Below are positions 7,824 to 13,627 of a DNA stretch of 14,267 bases, piece by piece. The DNA lies in the NCBI GenBank assembly GCA_016207445.1, contig JACQPS010000347.1, positions 1 through 14,267 on the forward strand, written 5' to 3'. The notes under the pieces were generated by a model. The model was not told the origin of the DNA, made no database searches, and worked only from the letters and a program-made list of their open reading frames with translations. The position numbers and the translations under genes are program-made. The stretch's first letter is position 1, and the number at the start of each line of letters is the position of its first letter. This stretch comes from Gemmatimonadota bacterium. Lineage in GTDB: Bacteria; Gemmatimonadota; Gemmatimonadetes; Longimicrobiales; RSA9.

Positions 7824-8141
7824 ATGGCCTCGAGTTCCGCCGAACTGGAACGCGCCCTCATCGCTCGGGTAGCAGACCGCGTGCGTGCTGCCGGACGCGC
7901 GGTCGAGCCTGCCGTCGTGGAACGCATCGTGCGCCAGGTGCTCGAGCGGTTGGGCCCCGAGCTCGCTGGCCGCGACGAGGCATCGGCAGCGGATCGGCTG
8001 CTCGTATTCGTGGTCGAGGCGGAGCAGGGCGATGCGGCGCTGCCCGCGCTCCGGGAAGCACTGGAGGCGGCCGGCAAGCGCGTGGGTGCGCGCGTGCTCG
8101 CGGCGCACGCCGAGCCGCTCGTGCACGCGCAGCGGAGCTGA
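7824..8141 (+). CDS. Small protein of unknown function with an amphipathic N-terminal helix
   Basis: I do not recognise this 105-residue protein. Residues 6-25 are helical and charged. Residues 31-44 (VVERIVRQVLERLG) form a textbook amphipathic helix, followed by a linker rich in Ala, Gly, Asp and Glu (45-57). A strand-helix-strand unit follows: RLLVFVVEAEQGD, a helix PALREALEAAGKRVG, then ARVLAAHAEPLVHA. The VxxIVxxVLxxLG pattern plus linker is reminiscent of encapsulation peptides that direct cargo into bacterial microcompartments, but no shell protein gene is near. The strand-helix-strand part looks like the opening of a Rossmann or flavodoxin-like fold cut short. The ATG lacks an obvious ribosome-binding site. 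Codon usage matches its neighbours, and lepB begins 27 bases after the stop. It is probably real, but the function is unknown. Confidence 0.6.
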   Translation: MASSSAELERALIARVADRVRAAGRAVEPAVVERIVRQVLERLGPELAGRDEASAADRLLVFVVEAEQGDAALPALREALEAAGKRVGARVLAAHAEPLVHAQRS

Positions 8142-8168
8142 TGCCGTGGGCAGGGGGTATGATTCGGA

Positions 8169-8945
8169 GTGGCTGTGAAGGGTGAAGCGCGCCGGTCCGT
8201 CCCGGACCGGGATCAGGACGAAAAAGTCCGGAACGCGGCGCCGCCGCCGCGGGCCACCACCTCCCCCGCCCGTTGGGCGTGGGAGTGGACCAAGTCCATC
8301 CTGATCGCCTTCGCCCTCTTCCTGGTGATCCGCACCTTCCTGGTCGAGGCGTTCCGTATCCCCACCGGCAGCATGGAGCGGACGCTGCTGGTGGGCGACT
8401 TCCTGCTCGTCAACAAGGCCGTCTACGGCGCGCAGCTGCCGGGCACCGCCGTGCGGCTGCCCGCCTTCGACCGGCCCCGTCGCGGCGACATCGTCGTGTT
8501 CACGCCGCCGCACGAGCCGGGCAAGAACTACGTCAAGCGCCTGATCGGCCTGCCCGGCGACACGCTGTTCATGCGCGACAAGGTGCTGTACGTGAACGGC
8601 CAGGCGCAGATCGAGCCGTTCGTCACGCATTCGGACCCGCACGGCGACATCTTCGTGCCCGGCATGATGTGGCAGCGCGAGCACCTGGTCGGCGACGCCG
8701 ACGGTGCGACGTACCGTCCCACCCGGGACAACTGGGGGCCCCTCCTCGTCTCCACGGGGCATTTCTTCGTCCTGGGCGACAACCGCGATGACTCGGAAGA
8801 CTCCCGCTACTGGGGGTTCGTCGACAAAGCGGCCATCAAGGGACAGCCGCTGTTCATCTATTACTCGTTCGATCCGAATACCATGCGTCCGTTCCCCTGG
8901 CTGACGGAGATTCGCTGGGGGCGGATCGGCGGGACCGTCCACTGA
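8169..8945 (+). CDS. lepB: Signal peptidase I
   Basis: LepB removes signal peptides from exported proteins on the outer face of the cytoplasmic membrane, using a Ser-Lys dyad. In this 258-residue protein, one membrane segment lies at about 41-59 (TKSILIAFALFLVIRTFLV). It is followed by the nucleophile S68 in PTGSMERTLLVGD and the general base K123 in NYVKRLIGLPGD. The later conserved box GDNRDDSEDSRYWG is intact. The N-terminal 38 residues are charged, cytoplasmic and poorly conserved. The start is GTG at 8169; a second GTG at 8175 is equally possible. GGGGG at 8153-8157 could be the ribosome-binding site, while a TATGAT motif at 8158-8163 offers a leaderless alternative. A terminator hairpin follows the stop. 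Confidence 0.95.
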   Translation: MAVKGEARRSVPDRDQDEKVRNAAPPPRATTSPARWAWEWTKSILIAFALFLVIRTFLVEAFRIPTGSMERTLLVGDFLLVNKAVYGAQLPGTAVRLPAFDRPRRGDIVVFTPPHEPGKNYVKRLIGLPGDTLFMRDKVLYVNGQAQIEPFVTHSDPHGDIFVPGMMWQREHLVGDADGATYRPTRDNWGPLLVSTGHFFVLGDNRDDSEDSRYWGFVDKAAIKGQPLFIYYSFDPNTMRPFPWLTEIRWGRIGGTVH

Positions 8946-8951
8946 TCGCGT

Positions 8952-8980
8952 CGGGGCGCGCGCTGCGCCCCGGCGCTTTT
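8952..8980 (+). terminator. Rho-independent terminator after lepB
   Basis: An eight-base-pair stem CGGGGCGC (8952-8959) with GCGCCCCG (8965-8972) closes a five-base loop. It is followed by GCGC and TTTT (8977-8980). The T-tract is short and set off by four bases, so termination may be partial. It lies six bases past the lepB stop and isolates the following sigma factor gene. Confidence 0.6.
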
Positions 8981-9093
8981 CTCGTTCCAAATCTCATCGC
9001 GAGGCGCCGCACATGAGGCGAGGGCGCCGTGCATCCGGTTCGGGGCCGACCGTGCCCGAAACCCCCAACCCGCATCTCGTCATGGAGCACCGC

Positions 9094-9954
9094 ATGGGCT
9101 TCACCACCAACCGCCGGGGCAGTTACGACGAGAGCTCGCTCGACCAATACCTGAAAGAGATCAGCGCCTATCCGCTCCTCTCCCGGGAGGACGAGGTCGA
9201 GTTGGCCCGCCGCATCAAGGACCGCGACGAGGAGGCGCTCGACAAGCTCGTACGCTCCAACCTGCGCTTCGTCGTGTCGGTCGCCAAGAAGTACCAGAAC
9301 CAGGGCGTCGCGCTCGGTGACCTGATCAACGAGGGCAACCTCGGCCTGATCCGTGCGGCCCACAAGTTCGACGAGACCAAGGGCATCAAGTTCATCTCGT
9401 ACGCCGTCTGGTGGATCCGCCAGGCGATCCTGCAGGCGCTCGCCGAGCAGAGCCGCGTGGTACGCGTGCCGCTCAATCGCGCGGGCGCGCTGCACCGCAT
9501 CGGCAAGCGTTCCTCCACCATGATCCAGGAGCTCGGGCGCGAGCCGACCATCGAGGAGATCGCCGAGGAACTCGAGCTCTCGCACGAGGAGGTGCAGCGC
9601 ACGCTCGCGATCTCGCAGTCGCACCTCTCGCTCGATGCCCCGCTCACTCCCGGCGAAGACAACCGGCTGCTCGACTACCTGCCCGACCAGATCTCGGCGG
9701 GGCCCGACGACGAGACCTACGACCGCGCCCTCTCGACCACCATCGAGGAGGCGCTCGGCACGCTCAAGGATCGCGAGGCCCGGATCTTACGCCTCTACTT
9801 CGGCCTGGACGGGCGCGAGCCCATGACGCTGGAAGAGATCGGCTCACGCCTCGGCATCACGCGCGAGCGCGTCCGCCAGATCAAGGAGCGCGCGCTCGTC
9901 CGACTCCGCCACGCCTCGCGCGCGCGTTTCCTCGAGACGTTCCTGGGGACCTGA
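9094..9954 (+). CDS. rpoD: RpoD/SigA-type primary sigma factor, short form
   Basis: This sigma-70 family factor directs RNA polymerase to promoters. From ATG 9094 it is 286 residues. Region 1.2 reads SLDQYLKEISAYPLLSREDEVELARRI. Region 2 holds LVRSNLRFVVSVAKKYQNQG and FISYAVWWIRQAILQALAEQ, the -10-recognising part. Region 3 is at VPLNRAG through ELSHEEVQRTL. Region 4 ends with EPMTLEEIGSRLGITRERVRQIKERAL, the -35-binding helix-turn-helix. Region 1.1 is absent, as in the short primary sigma factors of Bacteroidetes and relatives. The start at 9094 was chosen because GGAG lies six bases upstream and the family N-terminus begins close to it. A frame from 9013 adds 27 unconserved residues and is unlikely. 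A group 2 sigma is the alternative, but the tight match to primary factors and the housekeeping surroundings favour RpoD. Confidence 0.88.
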   Translation: MGFTTNRRGSYDESSLDQYLKEISAYPLLSREDEVELARRIKDRDEEALDKLVRSNLRFVVSVAKKYQNQGVALGDLINEGNLGLIRAAHKFDETKGIKFISYAVWWIRQAILQALAEQSRVVRVPLNRAGALHRIGKRSSTMIQELGREPTIEEIAEELELSHEEVQRTLAISQSHLSLDAPLTPGEDNRLLDYLPDQISAGPDDETYDRALSTTIEEALGTLKDREARILRLYFGLDGREPMTLEEIGSRLGITRERVRQIKERALVRLRHASRARFLETFLGT

Positions 9955-9975
9955 GCGCGGGCCGGTGACGGCGAC

Positions 9976-10017
9976 GGCCCCCGCGGCGCCCGCGCAGGCG
10001 TCGCGGGGGCCTCTTTT
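9976..10017 (+). terminator. Strong Rho-independent terminator after rpoD
   Basis: A perfect ten-base-pair stem, GGCCCCCGCG (9976-9985) with CGCGGGGGCC (10002-10011), is followed at once by TCTTTT. The 16-base loop is itself GC-rich and may fold further. It begins 22 bases past the rpoD stop and separates that gene from the ribosomal-protein promoter. Confidence 0.85.
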
Positions 10018-10043
10018 CGGCCGTTCGCGGCGCGCCCGGCGCC

Positions 10044-10070
10044 GTCGCGCCGCTCCGCGAGCGGCGCGGC
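10044..10070. other. GC-rich inverted repeat just upstream of the rplM promoter
   Basis: An inverted repeat centred on CCGCG (10055-10059) has arms GCGCCGCT (10047-10054) and AGCGGCGC (10060-10067). It extends outward to 10044/10070 with one wobble pair. It has no T-tract and ends ten bases before the -35 hexamer. It could be a back-up terminator or a site for a DNA-binding protein; nothing decides between these. Confidence 0.45.
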
Positions 10071-10079
10071 CGGGCAGGG

Positions 10080-10108
10080 TTGACACCTCCGGGAGCCGTG
10101 ACTATCCT
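10080..10108 (+). promoter_or_regulatory. Sigma-70-type promoter of the rplM-rpsI operon
   Basis: A perfect TTGACA (10080-10085) is separated by 17 bases from TATCCT (10103-10108), which matches four of six -10 positions. The predicted start is near 10114-10116, giving a leader of about 40 bases before the rplM ATG. It sits after a strong terminator, exactly where a new transcription unit is needed. Confidence 0.75.
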
Positions 10109-10125
10109 TCAAAGCTGTTTCGCTT

Positions 10126-10137
10126 TAGGCATGCCTA
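10126..10137. promoter_or_regulatory. 12-bp perfect palindrome in the rplM leader
   Basis: TAGGCATGCCTA is a perfect palindrome lying about 10 bases inside the predicted transcript and 17 bases before the rplM ATG. An adjacent small hairpin, AAAGC-TGTTTC-GCTTT (10111-10126), overlaps the likely transcription start. Either could bind a repressor or fold in the RNA. Ribosomal-protein operons are often controlled in their leaders, but no known L13 or S9 leader motif is recognised here. Confidence 0.4.
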
Positions 10138-10154
10138 CGCCAGCGGGGCAAGGG

Positions 10155-10583
10155 ATGAAGACGTACACGCCGAGGCCTTCCGACATCCAGCGCAAGTGGC
10201 GGGTCGTGAATGCGGACGGGCAGGTGCTGGGCCGGCTGGCCAGTGAAGTGGCGAAGATTCTGCGGGGCAAGCACAAGCCCCTGTACACGCCGCACCTGGA
10301 CGTGGGGGACTACGTCGTCGTGGTGAATGCGGAGAAGGTGCGGCTCACGGGCGACAAGGCGGACCAGAAGACGTACTTCCGCCACACCGGCTACATGGGC
10401 GGCGAGAAGTTCATCCCGTTCCGGACGATGCTCGCGCGGCACCCGGATCAGGTCATCGATCTGGCGGTGAAGGGAATGCTGCCGAAGACGAACCTGGGGC
10501 GGCTCATGCGGAAGAAGCTGAAGGTGTACGCGGGTCCGACCCACCCGCACGAGGCGCAGCAGCCGGAGCGGCTGGAGCTCTGA
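10155..10583 (+). CDS. rplM: 50S ribosomal protein L13
   Basis: L13 is an early-assembling large-subunit protein. The 142 residues match the usual length. The start MKTYTPRPSDIQRKW is the family N-terminus, and the ATG has a purine-rich GGGGCAAGGG just ahead of it. Conserved blocks follow: GRLASEVAKILRGKHKP, DYVVVVNAEKVRLTGDK, YFRHTGYMGG, and near the end AVKGMLPKTNLGR with YAGPTHPHEAQQPE. A longer frame opening with TTG at 10080 is an artefact: that TTG is part of the -35 hexamer. The gene is the first of an operon with rpsI, one base apart. Confidence 0.97.
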   Translation: MKTYTPRPSDIQRKWRVVNADGQVLGRLASEVAKILRGKHKPLYTPHLDVGDYVVVVNAEKVRLTGDKADQKTYFRHTGYMGGEKFIPFRTMLARHPDQVIDLAVKGMLPKTNLGRLMRKKLKVYAGPTHPHEAQQPERLEL

Positions 10584-10584
10584 C

Positions 10585-10986
10585 ATGGCAACGGTGATGA
10601 AGGAACAGTGGCACGGCGTGGGACGCCGGAAGGCAAGCGTGGCGCGGGTCTGGCTGAAGCCGGGCGCGGGCAACTGGGAAGTCAACGGCAAGGCGATCGG
10701 GGAGTATCTGCCGCGGCTCACGCTCCAGCAGCACGCGTCGGAGCCGCTCGCGGCGGCGAACCTCCAGGGTCGCTTCGATGTGCGCGTGTCCGTGGAGGGC
10801 GGCGGCTCGACGGGCCAGGCGGGCGCGATGCGGCTGGCGCTGGCGCGAGCCCTCCTCGCCTATGACCCGGAGTTGCGCCGCGCGCTGCGCGAGAAGGGAC
10901 TGCTCACGCGCGACCCGCGCGTGGTCGAACGGAAGAAGCCGGGCCGCCCGGGCGCGCGCAAGCGCTTCCAGTTCAGCAAGCGGTAA
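10585..10986 (+). CDS. rpsI: 30S ribosomal protein S9
   Basis: S9 binds the 16S rRNA head and its C-terminal tail reaches the P-site tRNA. The 133-residue protein shows GVGRRKASVARVWLKPG near the N-terminus, then NGKAIGEYLP and GGGSTGQAGAMRLALARALL. The highly basic tail ends GARKRFQFSKR, with the terminal Lys-Arg that contacts tRNA. The ATG lies one base after the rplM stop, with GGAG seven bases upstream inside rplM, so the pair is translationally coupled in the universal rplM-rpsI arrangement. No terminator separates it from rpsB, so read-through is possible. Confidence 0.97.
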   Translation: MATVMKEQWHGVGRRKASVARVWLKPGAGNWEVNGKAIGEYLPRLTLQQHASEPLAAANLQGRFDVRVSVEGGGSTGQAGAMRLALARALLAYDPELRRALREKGLLTRDPRVVERKKPGRPGARKRFQFSKR

Positions 10987-11002
10987 CCTGAATCCACACA
11001 CC

Positions 11003-11027
11003 GCGGGACGTCCCGCCGGGTCCCGGA
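11003..11027. promoter_or_regulatory. Adjacent GC-rich palindromes in the rpsI-rpsB spacer
   Basis: The 100-base spacer contains a perfect 14-base palindrome GCGGGACGTCCCGC (11003-11016), immediately followed by CCGGGTCCCGG (11017-11027). There is no T-tract. In RNA these would fold into one or two short hairpins 60-80 bases ahead of the rpsB start. A leader element for rpsB control is one reading; a protein-binding site is another. No clear promoter was found here. Confidence 0.4.
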
Positions 11028-11086
11028 AGGGTCGCGGGGCGGTAGAGCGCGGTGGAGGCCGAAAACCCGAGCAGCGAGAAGGACGG

Positions 11087-11983
11087 ATGGCGACAGCCGA
11101 GCTGAGGCAGCTCCTCGAGGCGGGTGTCCATTTCGGGCACCAGAGCAGCCGTTGGAACCCGAAGATGAAGCGGTTCATCTTCGCGGAGCGCAACGGCATC
11201 CACATCATCGATCTGCAGAAAACGCTCGCCGCGCTGCAGGAGGCGCAGCGGGTCGCCCGCGAGGTCACGCTGGCCGGCGACCGCGTGCTCTTCGTGTGCA
11301 CCAAGCGGCAGCTTCGCCCCATCGTCGAGCTGGAGGCGCAGCGCTGCGGCGCGCTCTTCGTGACCGAACGCTGGCTGGGCGGCATGCTCACCAACTTCCA
11401 GACGATCAAGAAGCAGATTCGCCGGCTGAAGGAGCTGGAGCGGGGCATCGAGGAAGGCGCCTATGAGTTCTACACGAAGAAGGAGCAGCTCCTGCTCGGC
11501 CGCGAGAAGCAGAAGCTCGCGAAGTACCTGGCGGGCGTGAAGGACATGGGCCGGCTGCCGGGCGCGCTCTTCGTCGTGGACGCGAAGAAGGAGCAGATCG
11601 CGGTCAAGGAGGCGAACAAGCTGGAGATCCCGGTGATCGGCATCGTGGACACGAACGCGGATCCTGAGCTGATCGACTATCCGGTGCCGGGCAACGACGA
11701 CGCGATTCGCTCCGTCTCGCTGATTACGGCCGCGATCGCGGATGCGATCGAGCAGGCCCGCAAGGAGCTTCCGCCCGACGCGCGGCGCCGCGCCGACGAG
11801 GTCGAGGCGGTCACTTACTCGACCGAGCTCGGCATGGCGCGCGAGGCGCCCGCGGAAGAGGGGCGGAAGCCGCGCCGGCGGCCGCGGCGTCGCCGCCGTC
11901 CTCGTCCCGAGGTGATCGCGAACCTGCGCACCGGCGGCGAAGAGGAAGGCGAGGTCGCCGAAGCCGAGGAGGCGGAGGCATAG
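11087..11983 (+). CDS. rpsB: 30S ribosomal protein S2, with Arg-rich and acidic C-terminal tail
   Basis: S2 binds late to the small subunit between head and body. The core (about 1-240) shows LLEAGVHFGHQSSRWNPKMK at the start, then IFAERNGIHIIDLQKT, ERWLGGMLTNFQTI, LPGALFVVDAKKE and the close GIVDTNADPELIDYPVPGNDDA. The protein is 298 residues, some 50 more than the E. coli protein. The extra tail has an arginine block (about 260-274, GRKPRRRPRRRRRPRP) and then an acidic end (about 285-298). ATG 11087 has GAGAAGGA just upstream and gives the family N-terminus. A longer frame starting inside rpsI at 10778 is spurious. A terminator follows, ahead of tsf. Confidence 0.96.
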   Translation: MATAELRQLLEAGVHFGHQSSRWNPKMKRFIFAERNGIHIIDLQKTLAALQEAQRVAREVTLAGDRVLFVCTKRQLRPIVELEAQRCGALFVTERWLGGMLTNFQTIKKQIRRLKELERGIEEGAYEFYTKKEQLLLGREKQKLAKYLAGVKDMGRLPGALFVVDAKKEQIAVKEANKLEIPVIGIVDTNADPELIDYPVPGNDDAIRSVSLITAAIADAIEQARKELPPDARRRADEVEAVTYSTELGMAREAPAEEGRKPRRRPRRRRRPRPEVIANLRTGGEEEGEVAEAEEAEA

Positions 11984-12019
11984 GCCGGCCCGGGTACACG
12001 TCTCGCTCAGCGCTCGATG

Positions 12020-12060
12020 AAGCGCTGCAGCGCTGCAGCGGCAGCTCTGCGGCGCTTTTT
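12020..12060 (+). terminator. Branched Rho-independent terminator between rpsB and tsf
   Basis: AAGCGCTGCAG (12020-12030) pairs with CTGCGGCGCTT (12047-12057) as eleven base pairs with one wobble, and five Ts end at 12060. The enclosed bases form a second stem, GCTGC-AGCG-GCAGC (12032-12045), giving a stacked hairpin. It starts 37 bases after rpsB. A terminator here would lower tsf and downstream expression relative to rpsB, as known for the rpsB-tsf gap of E. coli. Confidence 0.75.
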
Positions 12061-12072
12061 CATGGCTACGCC

Positions 12073-12102
12073 GGGCTCGGGCTCGCGCTCGGGCTCGGGC
12101 TC
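12073..12102 (+). repeat. Short hexanucleotide tandem repeat before tsf
   Basis: Five consecutive six-base units follow the form GGGCTC, the third being GCGCTC. They lie between the rpsB terminator and the tsf ribosome-binding site, about 40 bases from the start codon. The tract could vary in copy number by slippage and change the spacing of any promoter here. No clear -35 and -10 pair is visible nearby. Confidence 0.6.
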
Positions 12103-12144
12103 GGAACCGGGTTGCCAGAGTCAGCGGAGGATCAGGAGGAATAG

Positions 12145-12735
12145 ATGATCAGTGCGGCACGGGTGAAGGAGCTGCGGGAGCGGACCGGCGCCGGCATGAT
12201 GGAGTGCAAGAAGGCGCTGGAGGAGGCGGACGGCAACGTCGAAGTCGCGATCGACATCCTGCGGGCGAAGGGCGCGGCCAAAGCGGCGAAGCGGGCGGGC
12301 AAGGAGACGCGCGAGGGCGTCATCACGAGCTACGTGCACATGGGCGGCAAGATCGGCGTGCTGGTCGAGGTGAGCTGCGAGACCGATTTCGTCGCGCGTA
12401 CGGAAGCGTTCCAGGCGCTCGCCAGGGATCTGGCCATGCAGGTAGCCGCGGCGAACCCGCTGGCCGTCACGCCCGAGCAGATCCCGCGGGAAATCGTGGA
12501 GCGAGAGCGGGCCGTCTTCCGGGAGCAGGTCAAGAACGAGGGCAAGCCCGAGCACCTGTGGGACCGCATTGTCGAGGGAAAGCTGAAGAAGTTCTACCAG
12601 GACAACGCGCTGCTCGAGCAGGGCTTCATCAAGGAGCCGGAGAAGACGGTTGGCCAGCTGGTCACCGAGCTCTCCGCCCGGACCGGCGAAAAGGTCGTGG
12701 TCCGGCGGTTCGTACGGTATGCGTTGGGGGAGTGA
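12145..12735 (+). CDS. tsf: Elongation factor Ts, short form
   Basis: EF-Ts exchanges GDP on EF-Tu. The N-terminal UBA-like domain reads VKELRERTGAGMMECKKALEEADGNVEVAIDILR. The core then has GGKIGVLVEVSCETDFVART, containing the TDFV motif that inserts into EF-Tu, and the C-terminal part ends GQLVTELSARTGEKVVVRRFVRYALGE. At 196 residues it lacks one of the two core subdomains of E. coli EF-Ts (283 residues), like the Thermus form. A near-perfect ribosome-binding site, AGGAGGA, ends four bases before the ATG. The 117-base spacer to pyrH holds a large inverted repeat. Confidence 0.96.
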   Translation: MISAARVKELRERTGAGMMECKKALEEADGNVEVAIDILRAKGAAKAAKRAGKETREGVITSYVHMGGKIGVLVEVSCETDFVARTEAFQALARDLAMQVAAANPLAVTPEQIPREIVERERAVFREQVKNEGKPEHLWDRIVEGKLKKFYQDNALLEQGFIKEPEKTVGQLVTELSARTGEKVVVRRFVRYALGE

Positions 12736-12745
12736 GCCAGCGGTC

Positions 12746-12819
12746 GGGATCAGGGGTCAGGGGTCAGCTCAAGCGGGCGTTCGACGCTGATCCCTGGTCC
12801 CTGGCCCCTGGCCCCTGGC
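12746..12819 (+). repeat. Heptamer-built inverted repeat (large stem-loop) between tsf and pyrH
   Basis: The left arm (12746-12767) is three seven-base units of the type GGGGTCA. The right arm (12787-12818) carries about four units of the opposite orientation (CTGGCCC/CTGGTCC type). In RNA the left arm pairs with the first 22 bases of the right arm with one A-C mismatch and a few G-U pairs, around a 19-base loop. It lacks a T-tract. Tandem GGGATCAG-like heptamers are known as dispersed intergenic repeats in several bacteria. Here it could slow polymerase, protect RNA ends or uncouple tsf from pyrH. Confidence 0.7.
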
Positions 12820-12852
12820 GGACCTCGCGTTAGCCTCCATCCGGAGAGAGCG

Positions 12853-13572
12853 TTGAGCAACGGCGAACTCAAATACCGCCGCGTCCTGCTGAAGCTGAGC
12901 GGCGAGGCCATGGCCGGCGAACAGGGGTTCGGCATCGCGCCACCGGTGGTGGACCGACTGACGGACGAGATCAAGTCCGTCGCGGGCATGGGCGTCGCGC
13001 TCGGGCTGGTGATCGGCGGTGGCAACATCGTGCGCGGGGCGCAGGCGAGCCAGGAGGGGATGGATCGCGTGATCGCCGACTATATGGGCATGCTGGCCAC
13101 GGTCATCAACGCGCTGGCGCTGCAGGACCAGCTCGAGCGGAAGGGCGTGACCACGCGAGTCATGACGGCGATCCGCATGGAGGCGGTGGCCGAGCCGTAC
13201 ATCCGGCGGCGCGCGCTCCGGCACATGGAGAAGGGGCGGGTCGTCATTTTCGCGGCGGGCACGGGCAACCCCTACTTTTCGACGGACACGGCGGCGGTGC
13301 TGCGCGCGATCGAGATGGAAGCGAACGTCATCATCAAGGCGACGAAGGTGGAAGGCGTCTACAGCGCGGATCCCACCAAGCACCCGGAAGCCGAATTCTT
13401 TCCGCACCTTGCGTTCATGGACGTGATGACGCGCGAGTTGGGCGTGATGGACGCCGCCGCCGTATCCCTCTGCAAGGACAACGATCTCCCCATCATCGTG
13501 CTGAACATCGAGCACAAGGGCGCCGTGGCCGCGGCCATCCGGGGCGAGCCCGTGGGCACGCTGGTCTCCTGA
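12853..13572 (+). CDS. pyrH: Uridylate kinase (UMP kinase)
   Basis: PyrH phosphorylates UMP to UDP with ATP, as a hexamer of the amino-acid-kinase fold, and in many bacteria is activated by GTP and inhibited by UTP. The 239 residues show YRRVLLKLSGEAMAG at the N-terminus, VIGGGNIVRG, MDRVIADYMGMLATVINALALQD, GRVVIFAAGTGNPYFSTD, and the nucleotide-binding end KATKVEGVYSADP with DAAAVSLCKDNDLPI. The start is a TTG at 12853, supported by GGAGAGAG two bases upstream and by the conserved N-terminus beginning at once; no ATG or GTG gives a better fit. The weak start codon suggests modest translation. It lies in the conserved tsf-pyrH-frr-uppS order. Confidence 0.95.
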   Translation: MSNGELKYRRVLLKLSGEAMAGEQGFGIAPPVVDRLTDEIKSVAGMGVALGLVIGGGNIVRGAQASQEGMDRVIADYMGMLATVINALALQDQLERKGVTTRVMTAIRMEAVAEPYIRRRALRHMEKGRVVIFAAGTGNPYFSTDTAAVLRAIEMEANVIIKATKVEGVYSADPTKHPEAEFFPHLAFMDVMTRELGVMDAAAVSLCKDNDLPIIVLNIEHKGAVAAAIRGEPVGTLVS

Positions 13573-13606
13573 ACCGGCGCTCGCTATTTTTTCCGCCGGC
13601 ACGCCA

Positions 13607-13627
13607 ATGAAACCGGGAGGGTTTCAT
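13607..13627 (+). promoter_or_regulatory. frr translation-initiation hairpin (Shine-Dalgarno in loop, start codon in stem)
   Basis: ATGAAACC (13607-13614) and GGTTTCAT (13620-13627) are perfect inverted repeats of eight base pairs around the loop GGGAG (13615-13619), which is the core of the frr ribosome-binding site. The right arm includes the first two bases of the frr start codon. If it forms in mRNA, the Shine-Dalgarno sequence is exposed while the start codon is partly paired. Confidence 0.6.

Noticed and set aside
7597..7872. Plus-strand frame translating as MNAVIPSGAPRSG
   Set aside because: It is read through the dispersed repeat; VIPSG-type products are a known annotation artefact of this repeat class.
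7812..8990. A 392-codon minus-strand frame covering lepB and the small protein
   Set aside because: lepB on the plus strand has the full Ser-Lys dyad and GDNRDD box, and the antisense product resembles nothing known. For this reason the small 105-residue gene was also judged on its own features.
9013..9093. 27-codon N-terminal extension of the sigma factor
   Set aside because: The added residues are unconserved, and ATG 9094 has a GGAG at good spacing and matches the family N-terminus.
10080..10154. 25-codon N-terminal extension of L13 from a TTG
   Set aside because: The TTG is part of the TTGACA -35 hexamer and the conserved L13 N-terminus begins at 10155.
13574..13599. CCGGCG/CGCCGG inverted repeat with T-run after pyrH
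   Set aside because: The run of Ts lies in the loop and not after the stem, so it does not form a Rho-independent terminator.
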